Assembly: GCA_017984895.1 (NCBI GenBank)
Contig: JAGNYO010000008.1
Coordinates: forward strand, 1 to 62,562
Direction: 5' to 3'
Source: Sphingobium sp.
Lineage (GTDB): Bacteria; Pseudomonadota; Alphaproteobacteria; Sphingomonadales; Sphingomonadaceae
Length of the DNA: 62,562 bases
Under the pieces are notes generated by a model. It was not told where the DNA came from and did not search any database. It was given only the letters and a program-made list of their open reading frames with translations. The stretch's first letter is position 1, and every line of letters begins with the position of its first letter. Shown one piece after another: positions 1-9,453 of this stretch. Made by a program: the position numbers and the translations under genes.

Positions 1-2
1 GT

Positions 3-563
3 AATATCGCGTTGCGCTATACGGGGCTTTACCCGGAAAATGTGCGCAGGCTGGTTGCGATAGAAGGGCTTGGTCCTTCACCCAGGCAGTTGGCAAAGCA
101 GGCGGCGATTCCGGCGTTCGAGAAAATGCGCACGTGGATCGACGAGCAGCGCGCGATGAGCAGCCGCCAGCCGCGGCGCTATGCCTGCGTCGAGGAGGCC
201 TTTGAGCGGATGATGCAGGAAAACCCGCACCTTTCGCCCGAGCGCGCCCGGCATCTGACCGTGCATGGCATGAGCCAGAACGAGGATGGCAGCTATAGCT
301 GGAAGTTCGACAATTATGTGCGGGTGTTTCCGCCTGTCGACCTGCCCCAGGCTGAGCTGGAGCAGCTATGGCAGCGTATCACCTGCCCAACATTGCTGGT
401 ATACGGGAAGCAGAGCTGGGCCTCCAACCCCGCCGAGGATGGGCGCGCGCGGCATTTCCGCAATGCTCAGGTATCGCTCTATGACAATGCCGGGCACTGG
501 GTGCATCATGACCGACATGACGATTTTGTCACGGAAATAGAGCAGTTTCTGGCGGACGAATAA
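3..563 (+). CDS. Alpha/beta hydrolase, C-terminal part (5' end outside window)
   Basis: The reading frame is open from the first bases of the window and begins GNIALRYTGLYPENV, which is the stretch that normally follows the nucleophile elbow (G-x-S-x-GG) of an alpha/beta hydrolase. The nucleophile itself therefore lies just outside. The catalytic His is probably in DNAGHWVHHD near the C-terminus, and the strand before the acid residue is CPTLLVYGKQSW. Family members hydrolyse esters or related bonds in the cytoplasm, but the substrate cannot be told from this part. The gene converges on ndk, with a hairpin between them. Seen: the C-terminal fold motifs. Inferred: hydrolase activity. Confidence 0.8.
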   Translation, partial: NIALRYTGLYPENVRRLVAIEGLGPSPRQLAKQAAIPAFEKMRTWIDEQRAMSSRQPRRYACVEEAFERMMQENPHLSPERARHLTVHGMSQNEDGSYSWKFDNYVRVFPPVDLPQAELEQLWQRITCPTLLVYGKQSWASNPAEDGRARHFRNAQVSLYDNAGHWVHHDRHDDFVTEIEQFLADE

Positions 564-591
564 GCACCGCCCGCCCCCGTTCTGCGCCAAC

Positions 592-622
592 AAAAAGGGC
601 CGCTCCCCTGAAGGGCGACCCT
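592..622 (-). terminator. Rho-independent terminator of ndk
   Basis: Read on the minus strand, a GC-rich hairpin with arms around AGGG..GCCC and GGGAGC..CCCT is followed directly by five T residues. It lies 26 bases past the ndk stop codon and between two convergent genes, so it should end ndk transcription. Confidence 0.65.
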
Positions 623-647
623 GATTGTGTGCCGGTGATTCGCTGGT

Positions 648-1070
648 TCAGCCGACGATATCTTCGTTGCGGAAGAAATAGGCGATTTCGGTCGCCGCGT
701 TTTCTTCGCTGTCGGAGCCATGGACCGAATTGGCCTCAATCGACTCGGCGAACAGCTTGCGGATCGTGCCCTCGTCGGCATTTTCGGGGTTGGTTGCGCC
801 CATGATGTCGCGGTTGCGCTTGACGGCGTTCTCGCCCTCAAGCACCTGCACCACGACCGGGCCGGAGATCATGAACGCGACGAGATCGGCGAAAAAGGGG
901 CGCTCCTTATGGACGCCATAAAACCCTTCGGCCTGCTCGCGGCTCATGCGGATACGGCGCGAAGCAATCACGCGCAGACCCGCTTCCTCCAGCTTGGCGG
1001 TGATCGCGCCGGTGAGGTTGCGGCGGGTGGCGTCGGGTTTGATGATCGAAAATGTGCGGGTAACGGCCAT
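648..1070 (-). CDS. ndk: Nucleoside diphosphate kinase
   Basis: This enzyme moves the gamma phosphate of ATP onto nucleoside diphosphates through a phospho-histidine intermediate and balances NTP pools in the cytoplasm. The protein is 140 residues, the usual length, and opens [17 protein letters not shown]. The catalytic histidine is H117 in NSVHGSDS, and the nucleotide-binding [10 protein letters not shown] motif is present. The ATG at 1070 was chosen because the family begins there; a longer frame upstream has no homologous character. A GGAG sequence sits about 12 bases upstream. It lies downstream of holC with a gap of 92 bases and ends at a hairpin terminator. Confidence 0.97.
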   Translation of the reverse strand: MAVTRTFSIIKPDATRRNLTGAITAKLEEAGLRVIASRRIRMSREQAEGFYGVHKERPFFADLVAFMISGPVVVQVLEGENAVKRNRDIMGATNPENADEGTIRKLFAESIEANSVHGSDSEENAATEIAYFFRNEDIVG

Positions 1071-1162
1071 TTTGAAAAGGCTCCACTGATTGATCCGGTA
1101 TGGAATGGCGGGCGCTTTAGCGGCGTTGCTGCGGCGCGGCAAGGGGATTAATCATGGGAGGC

Positions 1163-1606
1163 TTACGGCCCCTCGATCCACTTGCGGCCTTCCTGTCGCC
1201 AGAAGCGGGGCGTTACCGCGTCCCGCCCTTTCAGCGCCCGCCAGCAATCGCGCGCGGCGGCTATCGTCGCCGCGTCAAAGAAATAGAAGGCGCGCTCGAA
1301 GCCGAGCGCGGCATCGCGCCATACCCCGTCCGTCAGCGCAATGGAGCTGGCGGCGTTGGCAGGGGTATCGGGCGCATCGGCGCACAGCAGGATCGGCTGC
1401 ATCGCCTCGTCGCCGTCGCCCGCCAGCCCATGCGCGAGGAAACTATCCGGCCGCGCTTCCCACAGAGCGCGCGAGATGCGGGAAAGCGAACCCTCGCGAC
1501 CATCCACCACCAGCAGGCGCCCGCCCTCGTCCATCAGCTTCTGCGCGATGGCGGGTAGCACCTGTTCCGCCTGATCGTGGCTGAGCTGATAGAAATCGAC
1601 GCGCAT
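1163..1606 (-). CDS. holC: DNA polymerase III chi subunit
   Basis: The 147-residue protein opens MRVDFYQLSHDQAEQVLPAI, typical of HolC, the chi subunit that links the clamp-loader complex to single-strand binding protein at the replication fork. Family landmarks visible are the early FYQL strand, the GRLLVVDGREG turn, and the C-terminal RDCWRALK..RFWRQEGRKW region. It starts 7 bases after the pepA stop, a pepA-holC pairing common in proteobacteria, so the two are probably co-transcribed. The assignment rests on length, motifs and neighbour. Chi sequences diverge strongly, so a search would help confirm it. Confidence 0.9.
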   Translation of the reverse strand: MRVDFYQLSHDQAEQVLPAIAQKLMDEGGRLLVVDGREGSLSRISRALWEARPDSFLAHGLAGDGDEAMQPILLCADAPDTPANAASSIALTDGVWRDAALGFERAFYFFDAATIAAARDCWRALKGRDAVTPRFWRQEGRKWIEGP

Positions 1607-1613
1607 CAGACCA

Positions 1614-3077
1614 TCAGTTCTCGAACTTGTCTGCTACCAGACGGTCGAGCAGGCGCACGCCATAGCCGGTGGCGCCCTTGTCCCATGTGCCACCGGGCTT
1701 GTCGGCCCAGACCATACCGGCGATGTCGAGATGCGCCCACTTGACGCCTTCGTCGACGAAACGCTTGATGAACTGCGCGGCGGTGATCGAGCCAGCGAAA
1801 CGCCCGCCGATATTCTTCATGTCCGCAATCGGGCTGTCGATCATCTTGTCATAGGCATCGCCCAGCGGGAAGCGCCAGAGCTTGTCGCCTGCGCCCTTGC
1901 CCGCGCTGAGCAGATCGTCCGCCAGCGTGTCGTCGTTACTGAACAGGCCGCCATGCTCGCTCCCCAGCGAAACGATCATCGCGCCGGTCAGCGTGGCGAG
2001 GTCGATCAGCGTCGTGGGCTTGTAGGTGCGTTGCGCCCAGGTAATGACATCGCACAACACGAGGCGACCTTCGGCATCGGTATTGATGACCTCGATGGTC
2101 TGGCCGGACATGGAGGTGACGACATCGCCGGGGCGCTGGGCATTGCCATCGGGCATGTTTTCCACCAGGCCGCAGATGCCGACGACGCGGGCCTTCGCCT
2201 TGCGTTGGCTGAGCGCGCGGATAACCCCCGCGACAGCGCCCGCGCCGCCCATGTCCCACTTCATATCCTCCATGCCCGCAGCGGGCTTGATCGAGATGCC
2301 GCCGGTATCGAACGTCACGCCCTTGCCGACCAGCACCAGCGGGGAGGCGGCATCATTGCCGGTGCCGTTCCACTCCATGGCGAGCACGCGCGGCTTGCGC
2401 ACCGAGCCTTGCGCCACGCCCAGCAGCGCGCCCATGCCCAGCGTCGCCATCTCGGTTTCGTCGAGCACCGTGAGCGTGACGCCCAGCGTCTCCAGTATCC
2501 GGCACCGCTCCACGAAACTTTCGGGGTAAAGAATGTTCGCAGGCTCCGCCACCAGCTCGCGGGTGAAGCGCACGCCCTCTGCCACGGCGGAAAGATGCGC
2601 CCACTCGCCCGCGCAATCCGCCCCGCTCACCAGTTCAACTATGGCCAGAGTCGGTTTCTGCTTTTCAGGGAGCTTGGTGCGATATTTGTCGATCCGCCAG
2701 CCGCGCAGCTCCGCCCCCAGGGCAAATCGCGCGATGCCGGCCGCCGTCACCGGCCCGGCCGCCTCGAAGCTCACCGACGCGTGGGTCGCCCCCGATGTCA
2801 GCAGCCTGGCAGTGAGTGCTGCGCCGGCCTTTTCCATATCCGCCTCGCTTGCGCCGCCGACCCCGAGCAGCAGAACACGCCTGGCCTGACCGTCGATGTG
2901 CGCAAAGCTCTCGACCACCGCGCCGCATTCACCCGCAAAGCGCGCCAGCGCAACGGCCCCGGCAAGCGTGGTGGTTGAGGAGGTGGCGGGGATCTGTTCC
3001 AGCCCGCCGGTTTTTACGACAAAGACCTGCGTATCGGCTTGCGCGGAACGGGACGAGGCAAAGCGAATATCCATCAT
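1614..3077 (-). CDS. pepA: Leucyl aminopeptidase (M17 family)
   Basis: A cytosolic two-metal aminopeptidase that removes N-terminal residues from peptides. The 487-residue length fits family M17. The C-terminal catalytic domain carries the signature NTDAEGRLVL, together with VGKGVTFDTGGISIKP and the MKWDMGGAG metal/active-site segments. The N-terminal half is the more variable macro-like domain. Two ATG codons lie in tandem at 3077 and 3074, and either could be the start. The gene is divergent from lptD with about 140 bases between them, and holC follows 7 bases downstream. In some bacteria PepA also binds DNA; nothing in the sequence tests that here. Confidence 0.96.
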   Translation of the reverse strand: MMDIRFASSRSAQADTQVFVVKTGGLEQIPATSSTTTLAGAVALARFAGECGAVVESFAHIDGQARRVLLLGVGGASEADMEKAGAALTARLLTSGATHASVSFEAAGPVTAAGIARFALGAELRGWRIDKYRTKLPEKQKPTLAIVELVSGADCAGEWAHLSAVAEGVRFTRELVAEPANILYPESFVERCRILETLGVTLTVLDETEMATLGMGALLGVAQGSVRKPRVLAMEWNGTGNDAASPLVLVGKGVTFDTGGISIKPAAGMEDMKWDMGGAGAVAGVIRALSQRKAKARVVGICGLVENMPDGNAQRPGDVVTSMSGQTIEVINTDAEGRLVLCDVITWAQRTYKPTTLIDLATLTGAMIVSLGSEHGGLFSNDDTLADDLLSAGKGAGDKLWRFPLGDAYDKMIDSPIADMKNIGGRFAGSITAAQFIKRFVDEGVKWAHLDIAGMVWADKPGGTWDKGATGYGVRLLDRLVADKFEN

Positions 3078-3215
3078 GTTTCTTTCAGCGGAAATGGGTG
3101 CGTCCGTTTCGCGTTACACCAGCCATGGCGCACAGGTAAAGCCGCACGATCCGTGGCATATGGGATTGCGGGATCGCCCGTGATGCAATAGGCGGTCTGG
3201 CAGAGCCACATAGTC

Positions 3216-5534
3216 ATGACCCAGCACAGCACCCCGCCTTTACCGCCCCCCTCACCAGAGCAGCGCCTGCGCCGCAGCATCCGGTATGTGGCCAGCCCGT
3301 TGTTGGCGGGCGCCGTCATGGTGGCGCTCATACCGATAGAGGCCGCATCGGCGAGCGAACAGGAAAGCGCCGCCGCACCGCCGCCCGTCGTCCTTGCGGC
3401 CCCTGACCCTGCCCCGGCTGCTGCGCCCGCCAGCGAACAGGAAATCGCCTTCTCCGCCGATCTGCTGGAGCATGACGACGAGACGGACATCGTCACCGCC
3501 ACCGGCAATGTGCAGGTGATGCGGGAAGGCAACCGCCTGCGCGCGGACAAGGTCGTATGGAACCGCACTACGGGCCAGGTCGAGGCGACCGGCAACGTCT
3601 CGACCGTCGATGTGGAAGGCAATGTCGCCTATGGCGACCGGCTCGAAGTGACCGATACCCTGAAAGACGGCGTGGTCAACAACCTGCTGCTGGTAATGGC
3701 GCAGGGCGGCAGGCTGGTCGCGCGGCGGGGCGAACGGCGCAATGGCGTGTATATTCTCGAACAGGCGGCCTATTCGCCTTGCTCGGTCGAAGGAGCCAAG
3801 GGCTGCCCGAAAGAGCCGAGCTGGCAACTGAAGGCGGTGCGGGTGCGCTATGATCCCGCCGTCGGGCGGGTTTATTACAAGACCGCCAGCCTCGAATTGT
3901 TCGGCATCCCGCTGGGTGTATGGCCGGGTTTCTCCCATCCGGTCGGCGACAAGGGCGGCTCAGGCTTTCTGCTGCCCGATTTCCGCCTCAATGGCCTCAA
4001 CGGGTTCGAACTGGCCCTGCCCTATTATCTCAAGCTCGCCCCTAACCGGGACATGACGATCACCCCGCATCTATTCACCAATCAGGGGCCATTGCTCGAA
4101 GGCAACTACCGGGCATGGATAGGGCGCGGCGCCTATAATGTGCTGGGCTATGTGACCAACAGCGTGCAGAGCGATGGCGGAGGTGGCGGGCAGGCTCGCA
4201 ACCGGCAGTTTCGCGGCTATATCGAGGCCAATGGCTCCTATCGATTCAGCCCCGAATGGCGGCTTTACGGCTCGCTGCGCCGGGCAAGCGACCGCACCTT
4301 CCTGCGGCGCTACAGCATCAACAGCGATGACCGTCTGCGTTCCACCGTGCGGGTGGAGCGGATCGACAAGGACAGCTATTTCTCGCTCGCCGGCTGGTCG
4401 GTCCAGACCATGCGGCTCGGGGACAGCCAGCGCCAGATGCCCGTCGCCCTGCCGGTGATCGACTATCGTCGACGGTTGCCTGCGCCGCTGATCGGCGGGC
4501 AGGTGCAGGTGCAGGCAAACACCCTCGCCATCACGCGGGATAGCGGCCAGAACACCCAGCGCGCCTTCGTGTCCGCCGAATGGAAGCTGCGCACGCTGAC
4601 AAGCATGGGCCAGGAACTCGCGCTGACCGCGTATACGCGCGGCGATGTCTATCACAGCAGCGATACGCTGGAAAACAGCATCGTCGCCTATCGGGGGCAG
4701 GCCGGCTGGCAGACCCGCGCCATCGGCGCCCTCGCCGCAGAGGCGCGCTGGCCCTTTATCGGCGAATTTCTCGGTGGCACGCAGCGCATCACGCCGCGCG
4801 TTCAGTTCGTCGCGGCGCCTCATCTCGCCAATCTCAAACTGCCCAATGAGGATGCGCGCAGCGTCGACCTTGAGGATAGCAACCTGTTCGCGCTCAATCG
4901 TTTTCCCGGTTATGACCGCTTCGAGGATTCGAGCCGCTTTACCTGGGGAGTGGAATATGCGCTTTCGCTCAAGGACTTCTCGCTGGAGAGCGTGCTTGGC
5001 CAGAGTTTCAGGCTGAACAGACGCCCCACCCTGCTGCCCGACGGCACCGGGCTTACCGATCGTGCCTCCGATTATGTCGGCAGGACCACCGTGCGCTATC
5101 GCGATTTTCTGGGGCTGACCCACCGCTTCCGGCTCGACCGGCGCAATTTCGCCGTGCGTCGCAACGAGATCGACGCGACCTTCGGCACACGGCGCACCTA
5201 TGCGGTTATCAGTTATCTGAGGCTGAACAGAAATGTGACGCAGCAGCTCGAGGATCTGGCTGATCGCGAGGAGGTTCGGCTCGGGGCGCGGGTGGCGATC
5301 GCTCGTTATTGGTCGATCTTCGGCTCCACCGTCGTTGACCTCACGGACAGCAAGGAAGCGCCCGGCGTGACCACCGACGGCTTCGACCCCGTGCGCCACC
5401 GGTTCGGCATAGATTATCGCGACGACTGCCTCAACGCGTCGATCATTTGGCGGCGCAGCTATCAGGCCGCCGGTGACGCGCGCATTAACAACAGCTTTCA
5501 GCTTCGGCTGGCATTTCGCAATCTGGGCATATAA
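3216..5534 (+). CDS. lptD: LPS-assembly outer membrane protein LptD
   Basis: LptD is the outer-membrane barrel that, with LptE, inserts lipopolysaccharide into the outer leaflet. The protein has 772 residues. After a Pro-rich N-terminus and a hydrophobic signal-like stretch (about 20-48) comes an OstA/LptA-like domain (about 75-185; EIAFSADLLEHDDETDIVTA, then VQVMREGNRLRADKVVW). The long barrel follows, ending in the aromatic-rich pattern typical of outer-membrane strands. The conserved Cys segment around C189 and C197 (SPCSVEGAKGCPK) and a Cys near the end (DDCLNAS) are candidates for the disulfides that gate the barrel. It heads an operon with surA, the chaperone needed for LptD folding, which strongly supports the call. 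Confidence 0.96.
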   Translation: MTQHSTPPLPPPSPEQRLRRSIRYVASPLLAGAVMVALIPIEAASASEQESAAAPPPVVLAAPDPAPAAAPASEQEIAFSADLLEHDDETDIVTATGNVQVMREGNRLRADKVVWNRTTGQVEATGNVSTVDVEGNVAYGDRLEVTDTLKDGVVNNLLLVMAQGGRLVARRGERRNGVYILEQAAYSPCSVEGAKGCPKEPSWQLKAVRVRYDPAVGRVYYKTASLELFGIPLGVWPGFSHPVGDKGGSGFLLPDFRLNGLNGFELALPYYLKLAPNRDMTITPHLFTNQGPLLEGNYRAWIGRGAYNVLGYVTNSVQSDGGGGGQARNRQFRGYIEANGSYRFSPEWRLYGSLRRASDRTFLRRYSINSDDRLRSTVRVERIDKDSYFSLAGWSVQTMRLGDSQRQMPVALPVIDYRRRLPAPLIGGQVQVQANTLAITRDSGQNTQRAFVSAEWKLRTLTSMGQELALTAYTRGDVYHSSDTLENSIVAYRGQAGWQTRAIGALAAEARWPFIGEFLGGTQRITPRVQFVAAPHLANLKLPNEDARSVDLEDSNLFALNRFPGYDRFEDSSRFTWGVEYALSLKDFSLESVLGQSFRLNRRPTLLPDGTGLTDRASDYVGRTTVRYRDFLGLTHRFRLDRRNFAVRRNEIDATFGTRRTYAVISYLRLNRNVTQQLEDLADREEVRLGARVAIARYWSIFGSTVVDLTDSKEAPGVTTDGFDPVRHRFGIDYRDDCLNASIIWRRSYQAAGDARINNSFQLRLAFRNLGI

Positions 5535-5567
5535 AGGTTGCGCGACGGGGGCAAAGTTCACTCAGCC

Positions 5568-5633
5568 ATGGTTCATGATCATGGCGGTAAACAGCTCGGC
5601 CGAAACAGCATTGTGCGGAGAGTAGTGTTCTAG
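5568..5633 (+). other. Possible 21-codon upstream ORF in frame with surA
   Basis: An ATG at 5568 opens 21 codons (MVHDHGGKQLGRNSIVRRVVF) ending in TAG at 5631-5633. The surA ATG follows with no gap and in the same frame. Either this is a leader whose translation is coupled to surA, or it is the remains of a longer N-terminus closed by an amber codon. There is no clear Shine-Dalgarno in front of it. It contains the palindrome CATGATCATG. Confidence 0.3.
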
Positions 5634-6992
5634 ATGGTCAAATCGAAAATTGGCGCACTCCGGCGCGTCAGCCCGGCTTTCTCGACCCTGCTGGCAGCGG
5701 CGTCGTTTCTCGCGTTCGGCATGAGCGCTCCGCTCATTGCGCAGGATGCCAGCGATTCGCTCAAGCTGCCCGAGGATCTGACGATCTTCCAGGATCGGGA
5801 CCCGAATCTGCACAAGCCCACCGCCGTGGTCAATGGCCAGATCATCACCAAGACGGATGTGGACCAGCGGCTTGCGCTGATCGTGCTGGCCAATGGCGGT
5901 AAGATGGCGGACGATGAGCTGGCCCGCCTGCGCCTTCAGGTGCTGCGCAATCTGATCGACGAGACGCTGCAAATCCAGGAAGCCTCAGCGAACGACATCC
6001 GCGTAGACAAGGCCGAGCTGGAGCAGAGCTTTGCCCGCGTGGCCGCCAATTTCCGCCAGGCTCCCAAGGATTTCGTCAAATATCTCTCCTCCAAGGGTAG
6101 CTCCGCCGCCAGCATATCTCGCCAGATAGAGGCGGAAACGGCTTGGAGCCGCCTGCTTCGTCGCAAGGTGCAGCCCTTCGTCAATGTGAGCCAGGAAGAG
6201 GTGAAATCGGTCATCGACAAGCTCAACGCCTCCAAAGGCGCGGACGAATATCGCGTCGGTGAGATCTATCTCTCCGCCACGCCGGAAAATGCCGACCAGA
6301 TTTTCGCCAATGGCCGCAACATCATCGAACAGATTAAGCAAGGCGGCTCGTTCGCCGCGTATGCGCGCCAGTTTTCCGAGGCGTCCACGGCGGCGGTGGG
6401 CGGCGATCTGGGGTGGATCCGCGCCGGTCAGATGCCCGAAGAACTCAACAAGGCGATGCTGGAAATCCAGGTCGGGCAGATCGCGGGGCCGGTCGCCATT
6501 CCGGGCGGCTATTCGATCCTTTACCTGATGGACAAGCGCAAGGTGCTGACCGCGGACCCGCGCGATGCGATGCTGAGCCTCAAACAGATTTCTCTCGCCT
6601 TCCCGCAGGGGATGAGCGAGGCGCAGGCGAATAGCGTTGTCAAGAATTTCGGCGAGCAGATGAAGGCGCTGCAAGGCTGCGGCAGCGTTGCCGACATTGC
6701 CGCCAAGCTGAAGGCAGAGGTAATTGACAACGATAATGTCCGCATCCGCGATCTGCCCGCCGCGCTGCAACCCATGATGCTCGATCTTCAGGTTGGGCAG
6801 GCGACGCCGCCGTTCGGCTCGCGCGAAAGCGGTGTCCGCTCGCTGGTGATATGCGGGCGTGATGATCCGCAGGATGCCGGCGCGCCCTCCTTTGATCAGA
6901 TCATGTCCCAGATCGAGGATGAGCGCGTCAACAAGCGTGCGCGCATCTATCTGCGCGATCTGCGGCGGGATGCGATCATAGATTATAACTGA
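5634..6992 (+). CDS. surA: Periplasmic chaperone / peptidyl-prolyl isomerase SurA
   Basis: SurA escorts unfolded outer-membrane proteins across the periplasm. The protein is 452 residues, with a basic N-terminus and hydrophobic core ending near ..SAPLIAQ as a cleavable signal peptide (about 1-37). A SurA N-terminal domain follows (about 55-190; VNGQIITKTDVDQRLALI, then LIDETLQIQEA). Next is a parvulin-type rotamase domain (about 205-305; GGSFAAYARQFSEA, GGDLGWIRAGQMP, YSILYLMDKR) and a second, degraded parvulin region. It lies between lptD and pdxA, the order also found in enterobacteria. GGAG of the upstream region is 11-14 bases from the ATG, a rather long spacing. Confidence 0.94.
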   Translation: MVKSKIGALRRVSPAFSTLLAAASFLAFGMSAPLIAQDASDSLKLPEDLTIFQDRDPNLHKPTAVVNGQIITKTDVDQRLALIVLANGGKMADDELARLRLQVLRNLIDETLQIQEASANDIRVDKAELEQSFARVAANFRQAPKDFVKYLSSKGSSAASISRQIEAETAWSRLLRRKVQPFVNVSQEEVKSVIDKLNASKGADEYRVGEIYLSATPENADQIFANGRNIIEQIKQGGSFAAYARQFSEASTAAVGGDLGWIRAGQMPEELNKAMLEIQVGQIAGPVAIPGGYSILYLMDKRKVLTADPRDAMLSLKQISLAFPQGMSEAQANSVVKNFGEQMKALQGCGSVADIAAKLKAEVIDNDNVRIRDLPAALQPMMLDLQVGQATPPFGSRESGVRSLVICGRDDPQDAGAPSFDQIMSQIEDERVNKRARIYLRDLRRDAIIDYN

Positions 6993-6996
6993 GGCG

Positions 6997-8031
6997 ATGA
7001 CCGTGCCCGCCAGCCCCCCCGTAGCGATGCCGCCGCTGGCCGTGACTCTGGGTGATCCGGCGGGGATCGGGCCGGAGATCATCGGCAAGGCGTGGGCCGT
7101 GCGCGAGGCGCAGGGGCTGGCGCCCTTCTTCGTCGTGGGGTGCAGCCGGGCAATTTCGGCGGTTTGGCGCGGGCCGGTGATGCCGATCAGCACACCGGAC
7201 GAAGCCGCCAGTATCTATCCCACCGCCCTGCCCTGCCTCGAGACGGAGCTTGCGGGCAGTGTTATCCCCGGCCAGCCCGATGCGGACGGCGCGCAATGCG
7301 CATTGCAGGCGTTGGAAATGGGCATCGGCCTCGCCAAATCCGGCGCGGCGGGCGCACTCGTGACCGGGCCAGTCGGCAAGACCCAGCTATACGCCATCGG
7401 CTTTACCCATCCGGGCCAGACGGAATTCATTGCCGAGCGCTGCGGCGTCGCGCGGGACAATGCGGTGATGATGCTTGCCGGGCCGTCGCTGCGCGTTATC
7501 CCCGTGACGGTCCATATGCCGCTGCGCGCCGTGGCGGACGCGCTGAGCATCGATCTTATCCGCACCCGTGCTGTCGTCACCGCCAAGGGGTTATGCCGCA
7601 ATTTCGGCATATTGAAACCACGTCTGGTGGTTGCCGGGCTTAACCCCCATGCGGGCGAAAGCGGCAATCTGGGGCGGGAGGAAATCGACATCATCCTCCC
7701 CGCCATCGAGTCGTTGCGCGCGGACGGTATGGAGATCAGCGGCCCTTATGCGCCCGATGCACTGTTCCACGAGAGCATGCGCGAAACCTATGACGCCGCG
7801 CTTTGCATGTATCACGATCAGGCGCTCATTCCGCTCAAGACCCTGCATTTCGACGAAGGCGTCAACATGACGCTGGGCCTGCCGATAGTTCGCACATCGC
7901 CGGATCACGGCACCGCCTTCGGCATCGCCGGACATAATGTCGCCAGCCCCGGCGCGATGATCGCCGCGATCCGCATGGCGGAAAAGGCGGCACGCGCGAG
8001 ACTGACGGTTACTGACAGCGCCTGTGCCTGA
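6997..8031 (+). CDS. pdxA: 4-hydroxythreonine-4-phosphate dehydrogenase
   Basis: PdxA oxidises 4-phosphohydroxy-L-threonine in the DXP-dependent pathway to pyridoxal 5'-phosphate (vitamin B6). The 344-residue protein shows the family opening [15 protein letters not shown] and the metal-site histidines in [18 protein letters not shown] and [10 protein letters not shown]. It begins 4 bases after surA ends, and its last 8 bases overlap the GTG start of rsmA, so the three are one transcription unit. The pdxA-rsmA order is conserved in many proteobacteria. Confidence 0.96.
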   Translation: MTVPASPPVAMPPLAVTLGDPAGIGPEIIGKAWAVREAQGLAPFFVVGCSRAISAVWRGPVMPISTPDEAASIYPTALPCLETELAGSVIPGQPDADGAQCALQALEMGIGLAKSGAAGALVTGPVGKTQLYAIGFTHPGQTEFIAERCGVARDNAVMMLAGPSLRVIPVTVHMPLRAVADALSIDLIRTRAVVTAKGLCRNFGILKPRLVVAGLNPHAGESGNLGREEIDIILPAIESLRADGMEISGPYAPDALFHESMRETYDAALCMYHDQALIPLKTLHFDEGVNMTLGLPIVRTSPDHGTAFGIAGHNVASPGAMIAAIRMAEKAARARLTVTDSACA

Positions 8032-8839
8032 CCTGCCGCCGCTGCGCGATGTCATTGCCCGCCACGGCCTGCGCGCCAGCAAGGCTCTGGGACAGAATTT
8101 CCTGCTGGATGAACAGCTTCTCGCCCGTATTGCCGCCATTCCGGGCTGCATGGAAGGCGCAAGCGTGTTTGAGGTCGGCCCCGGCCCCGGTGGCCTGACC
8201 CGCGCCGCGCTGAAGGCTGGCGCGCGGGTGAGCGCAGTAGAGATGGATCGGCGCTGCATCCCCGCGCTGGAAGAACTGGGCGCCGCTTTTCCGGGCCAGC
8301 TACAGATCGTCGAGGGCGATGCCATGGCGGTCGATGCGCGCGCGCTGGCGGGCGATGGCGCGCATATCCTCGCCAACCTGCCCTATAATGTCGGCACGCC
8401 ATTGCTGGTGAGCTGGCTATCAGGGCCGTGGGCGCCATGGTGGGCGTCGCTCACCTTGATGTTTCAGCAGGAGGTGGCGGAGCGGATCGTCGCGCAGCCA
8501 GATACCTCCGCTTATGGCCGCCTCGCCGTGTTGGCGCAGTGGCGCTCCCACGCACGGATCGCGTTGAAGGTGCACCGCAGCGCCTTCACGCCGCCGCCCA
8601 AGGTGATGTCCGCCGTGGTGCATATTACGCCGGCCGACGAGCCAGCGGGGGTAAAGCTCGCCGTGCTGGAGCGCGTCACCGCCGCCGCTTTCGGCCAGCG
8701 CCGCAAGATGCTGCGCCAGAGCCTCAAAGCTGTGCCTGGTGCGCTGGAAGCATTGACGGAGCTAGGCATAGATACGCAGCGCCGCGCGGAAACCCTGACC
8801 GTCGCGGATTACATCGCGATCGCGCGGTTACTGGGCTGA
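8024..8839 (+). CDS. rsmA: 16S rRNA (A1518/A1519) dimethyltransferase
   Basis: RsmA (KsgA) places four methyl groups on two adjacent adenosines near the 3' end of 16S rRNA, a late check in 30S assembly. The 271-residue protein has GQNFLLDE at the start, the SAM-binding [14 protein letters not shown], and the catalytic motif [11 protein letters not shown]. The [11 protein letters not shown] segment lies near the C-terminus. Translation starts at GTG 8024, inside the end of pdxA. Its last 12 bases overlap the end of the convergent TPR gene. Confidence 0.96.
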   Translation: MPDLPPLRDVIARHGLRASKALGQNFLLDEQLLARIAAIPGCMEGASVFEVGPGPGGLTRAALKAGARVSAVEMDRRCIPALEELGAAFPGQLQIVEGDAMAVDARALAGDGAHILANLPYNVGTPLLVSWLSGPWAPWWASLTLMFQQEVAERIVAQPDTSAYGRLAVLAQWRSHARIALKVHRSAFTPPPKVMSAVVHITPADEPAGVKLAVLERVTAAAFGQRRKMLRQSLKAVPGALEALTELGIDTQRRAETLTVADYIAIARLLG

Positions 8840-9382
8840 AGGCGCGGCGGCGGGCGCGGTGACGACAGGAGGCGTGGCAGGCAGGCCCGTCACGACCGCA
8901 AGATCCTTCGCCTTCTGCACGGATTGGCTGGCCACCTGCTTGTCAATCAGCGCGCCCAGCTCCGCAATCTGGGGGCAGCTCCCGCGGCATAGCGTCTGTA
9001 TGCGCGACAGGTTTTCGCGCGCATTGGCGATGGCGCCACGCTCCGCCAGCGCGCGCACGGTGCCTGACAGCGCGGCCATGTCGGTCGGTTCAAGGCTCAA
9101 TGCCGCATTGTAAAACCGCACTGCCTTGCCCTGAAGTCCCTGCCCGCGCGCTACATCGCCGAGCGTCACGAACACCGCCCGGTTGCGGGGATCGATAGCG
9201 AGCGCGCTTTCGTAAGCGTCATTGGCGGCTTCGAGATCCCCTGCTGCGCGCGCTGCATCGCCCTTTGCCGCCCAGGCGAGCGAGAGCGGGTCAATCTGGT
9301 TGTCGGGCCGCTTCGCCACGCCCACGCTCGACACCACGAGAGCGAGACTGGCAAGGGCAAGTGTAGGCGGCGTTAAACGCAT
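8828..9382 (-). CDS. Tetratricopeptide-repeat protein, exported
   Basis: The mature part carries two or three TPR helices (about 28-130; [40 protein letters not shown]), a protein-protein interaction scaffold. The start at 9382 gives a clean signal peptide ([20 protein letters not shown]) and has GGGAGA seven bases upstream. A longer frame from 9457 would overlap the rsmB stop as ATGA but would put 25 unlikely residues in front of the signal. The Ala/Pro-rich tail looks unstructured. It follows rsmB and probably acts in the periplasm. The partner is unknown. Confidence 0.8.
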   Translation of the reverse strand: MRLTPPTLALASLALVVSSVGVAKRPDNQIDPLSLAWAAKGDAARAAGDLEAANDAYESALAIDPRNRAVFVTLGDVARGQGLQGKAVRFYNAALSLEPTDMAALSGTVRALAERGAIANARENLSRIQTLCRGSCPQIAELGALIDKQVASQSVQKAKDLAVVTGLPATPPVVTAPAAAPSAQ

Positions 9383-9453
9383 GACAATCTCCCATATGCC
9401 GCTTGGAGCGGGCTTGAGTCTCGGCAGTGCAGCATGATCACCCGGACTTCGCC

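Noticed and set aside
1731-2978. 415-codon plus-strand frame opposite pepA
   Set aside because: Antisense to a clear M17 peptidase; no ribosome site or recognisable motif.
4071-5561. 496-codon open frame on the minus strand opposite lptD
   Set aside because: Shadow of a GC-rich gene. Its sequence is His/Arg-rich without motifs, and the plus strand holds a well-supported LptD.
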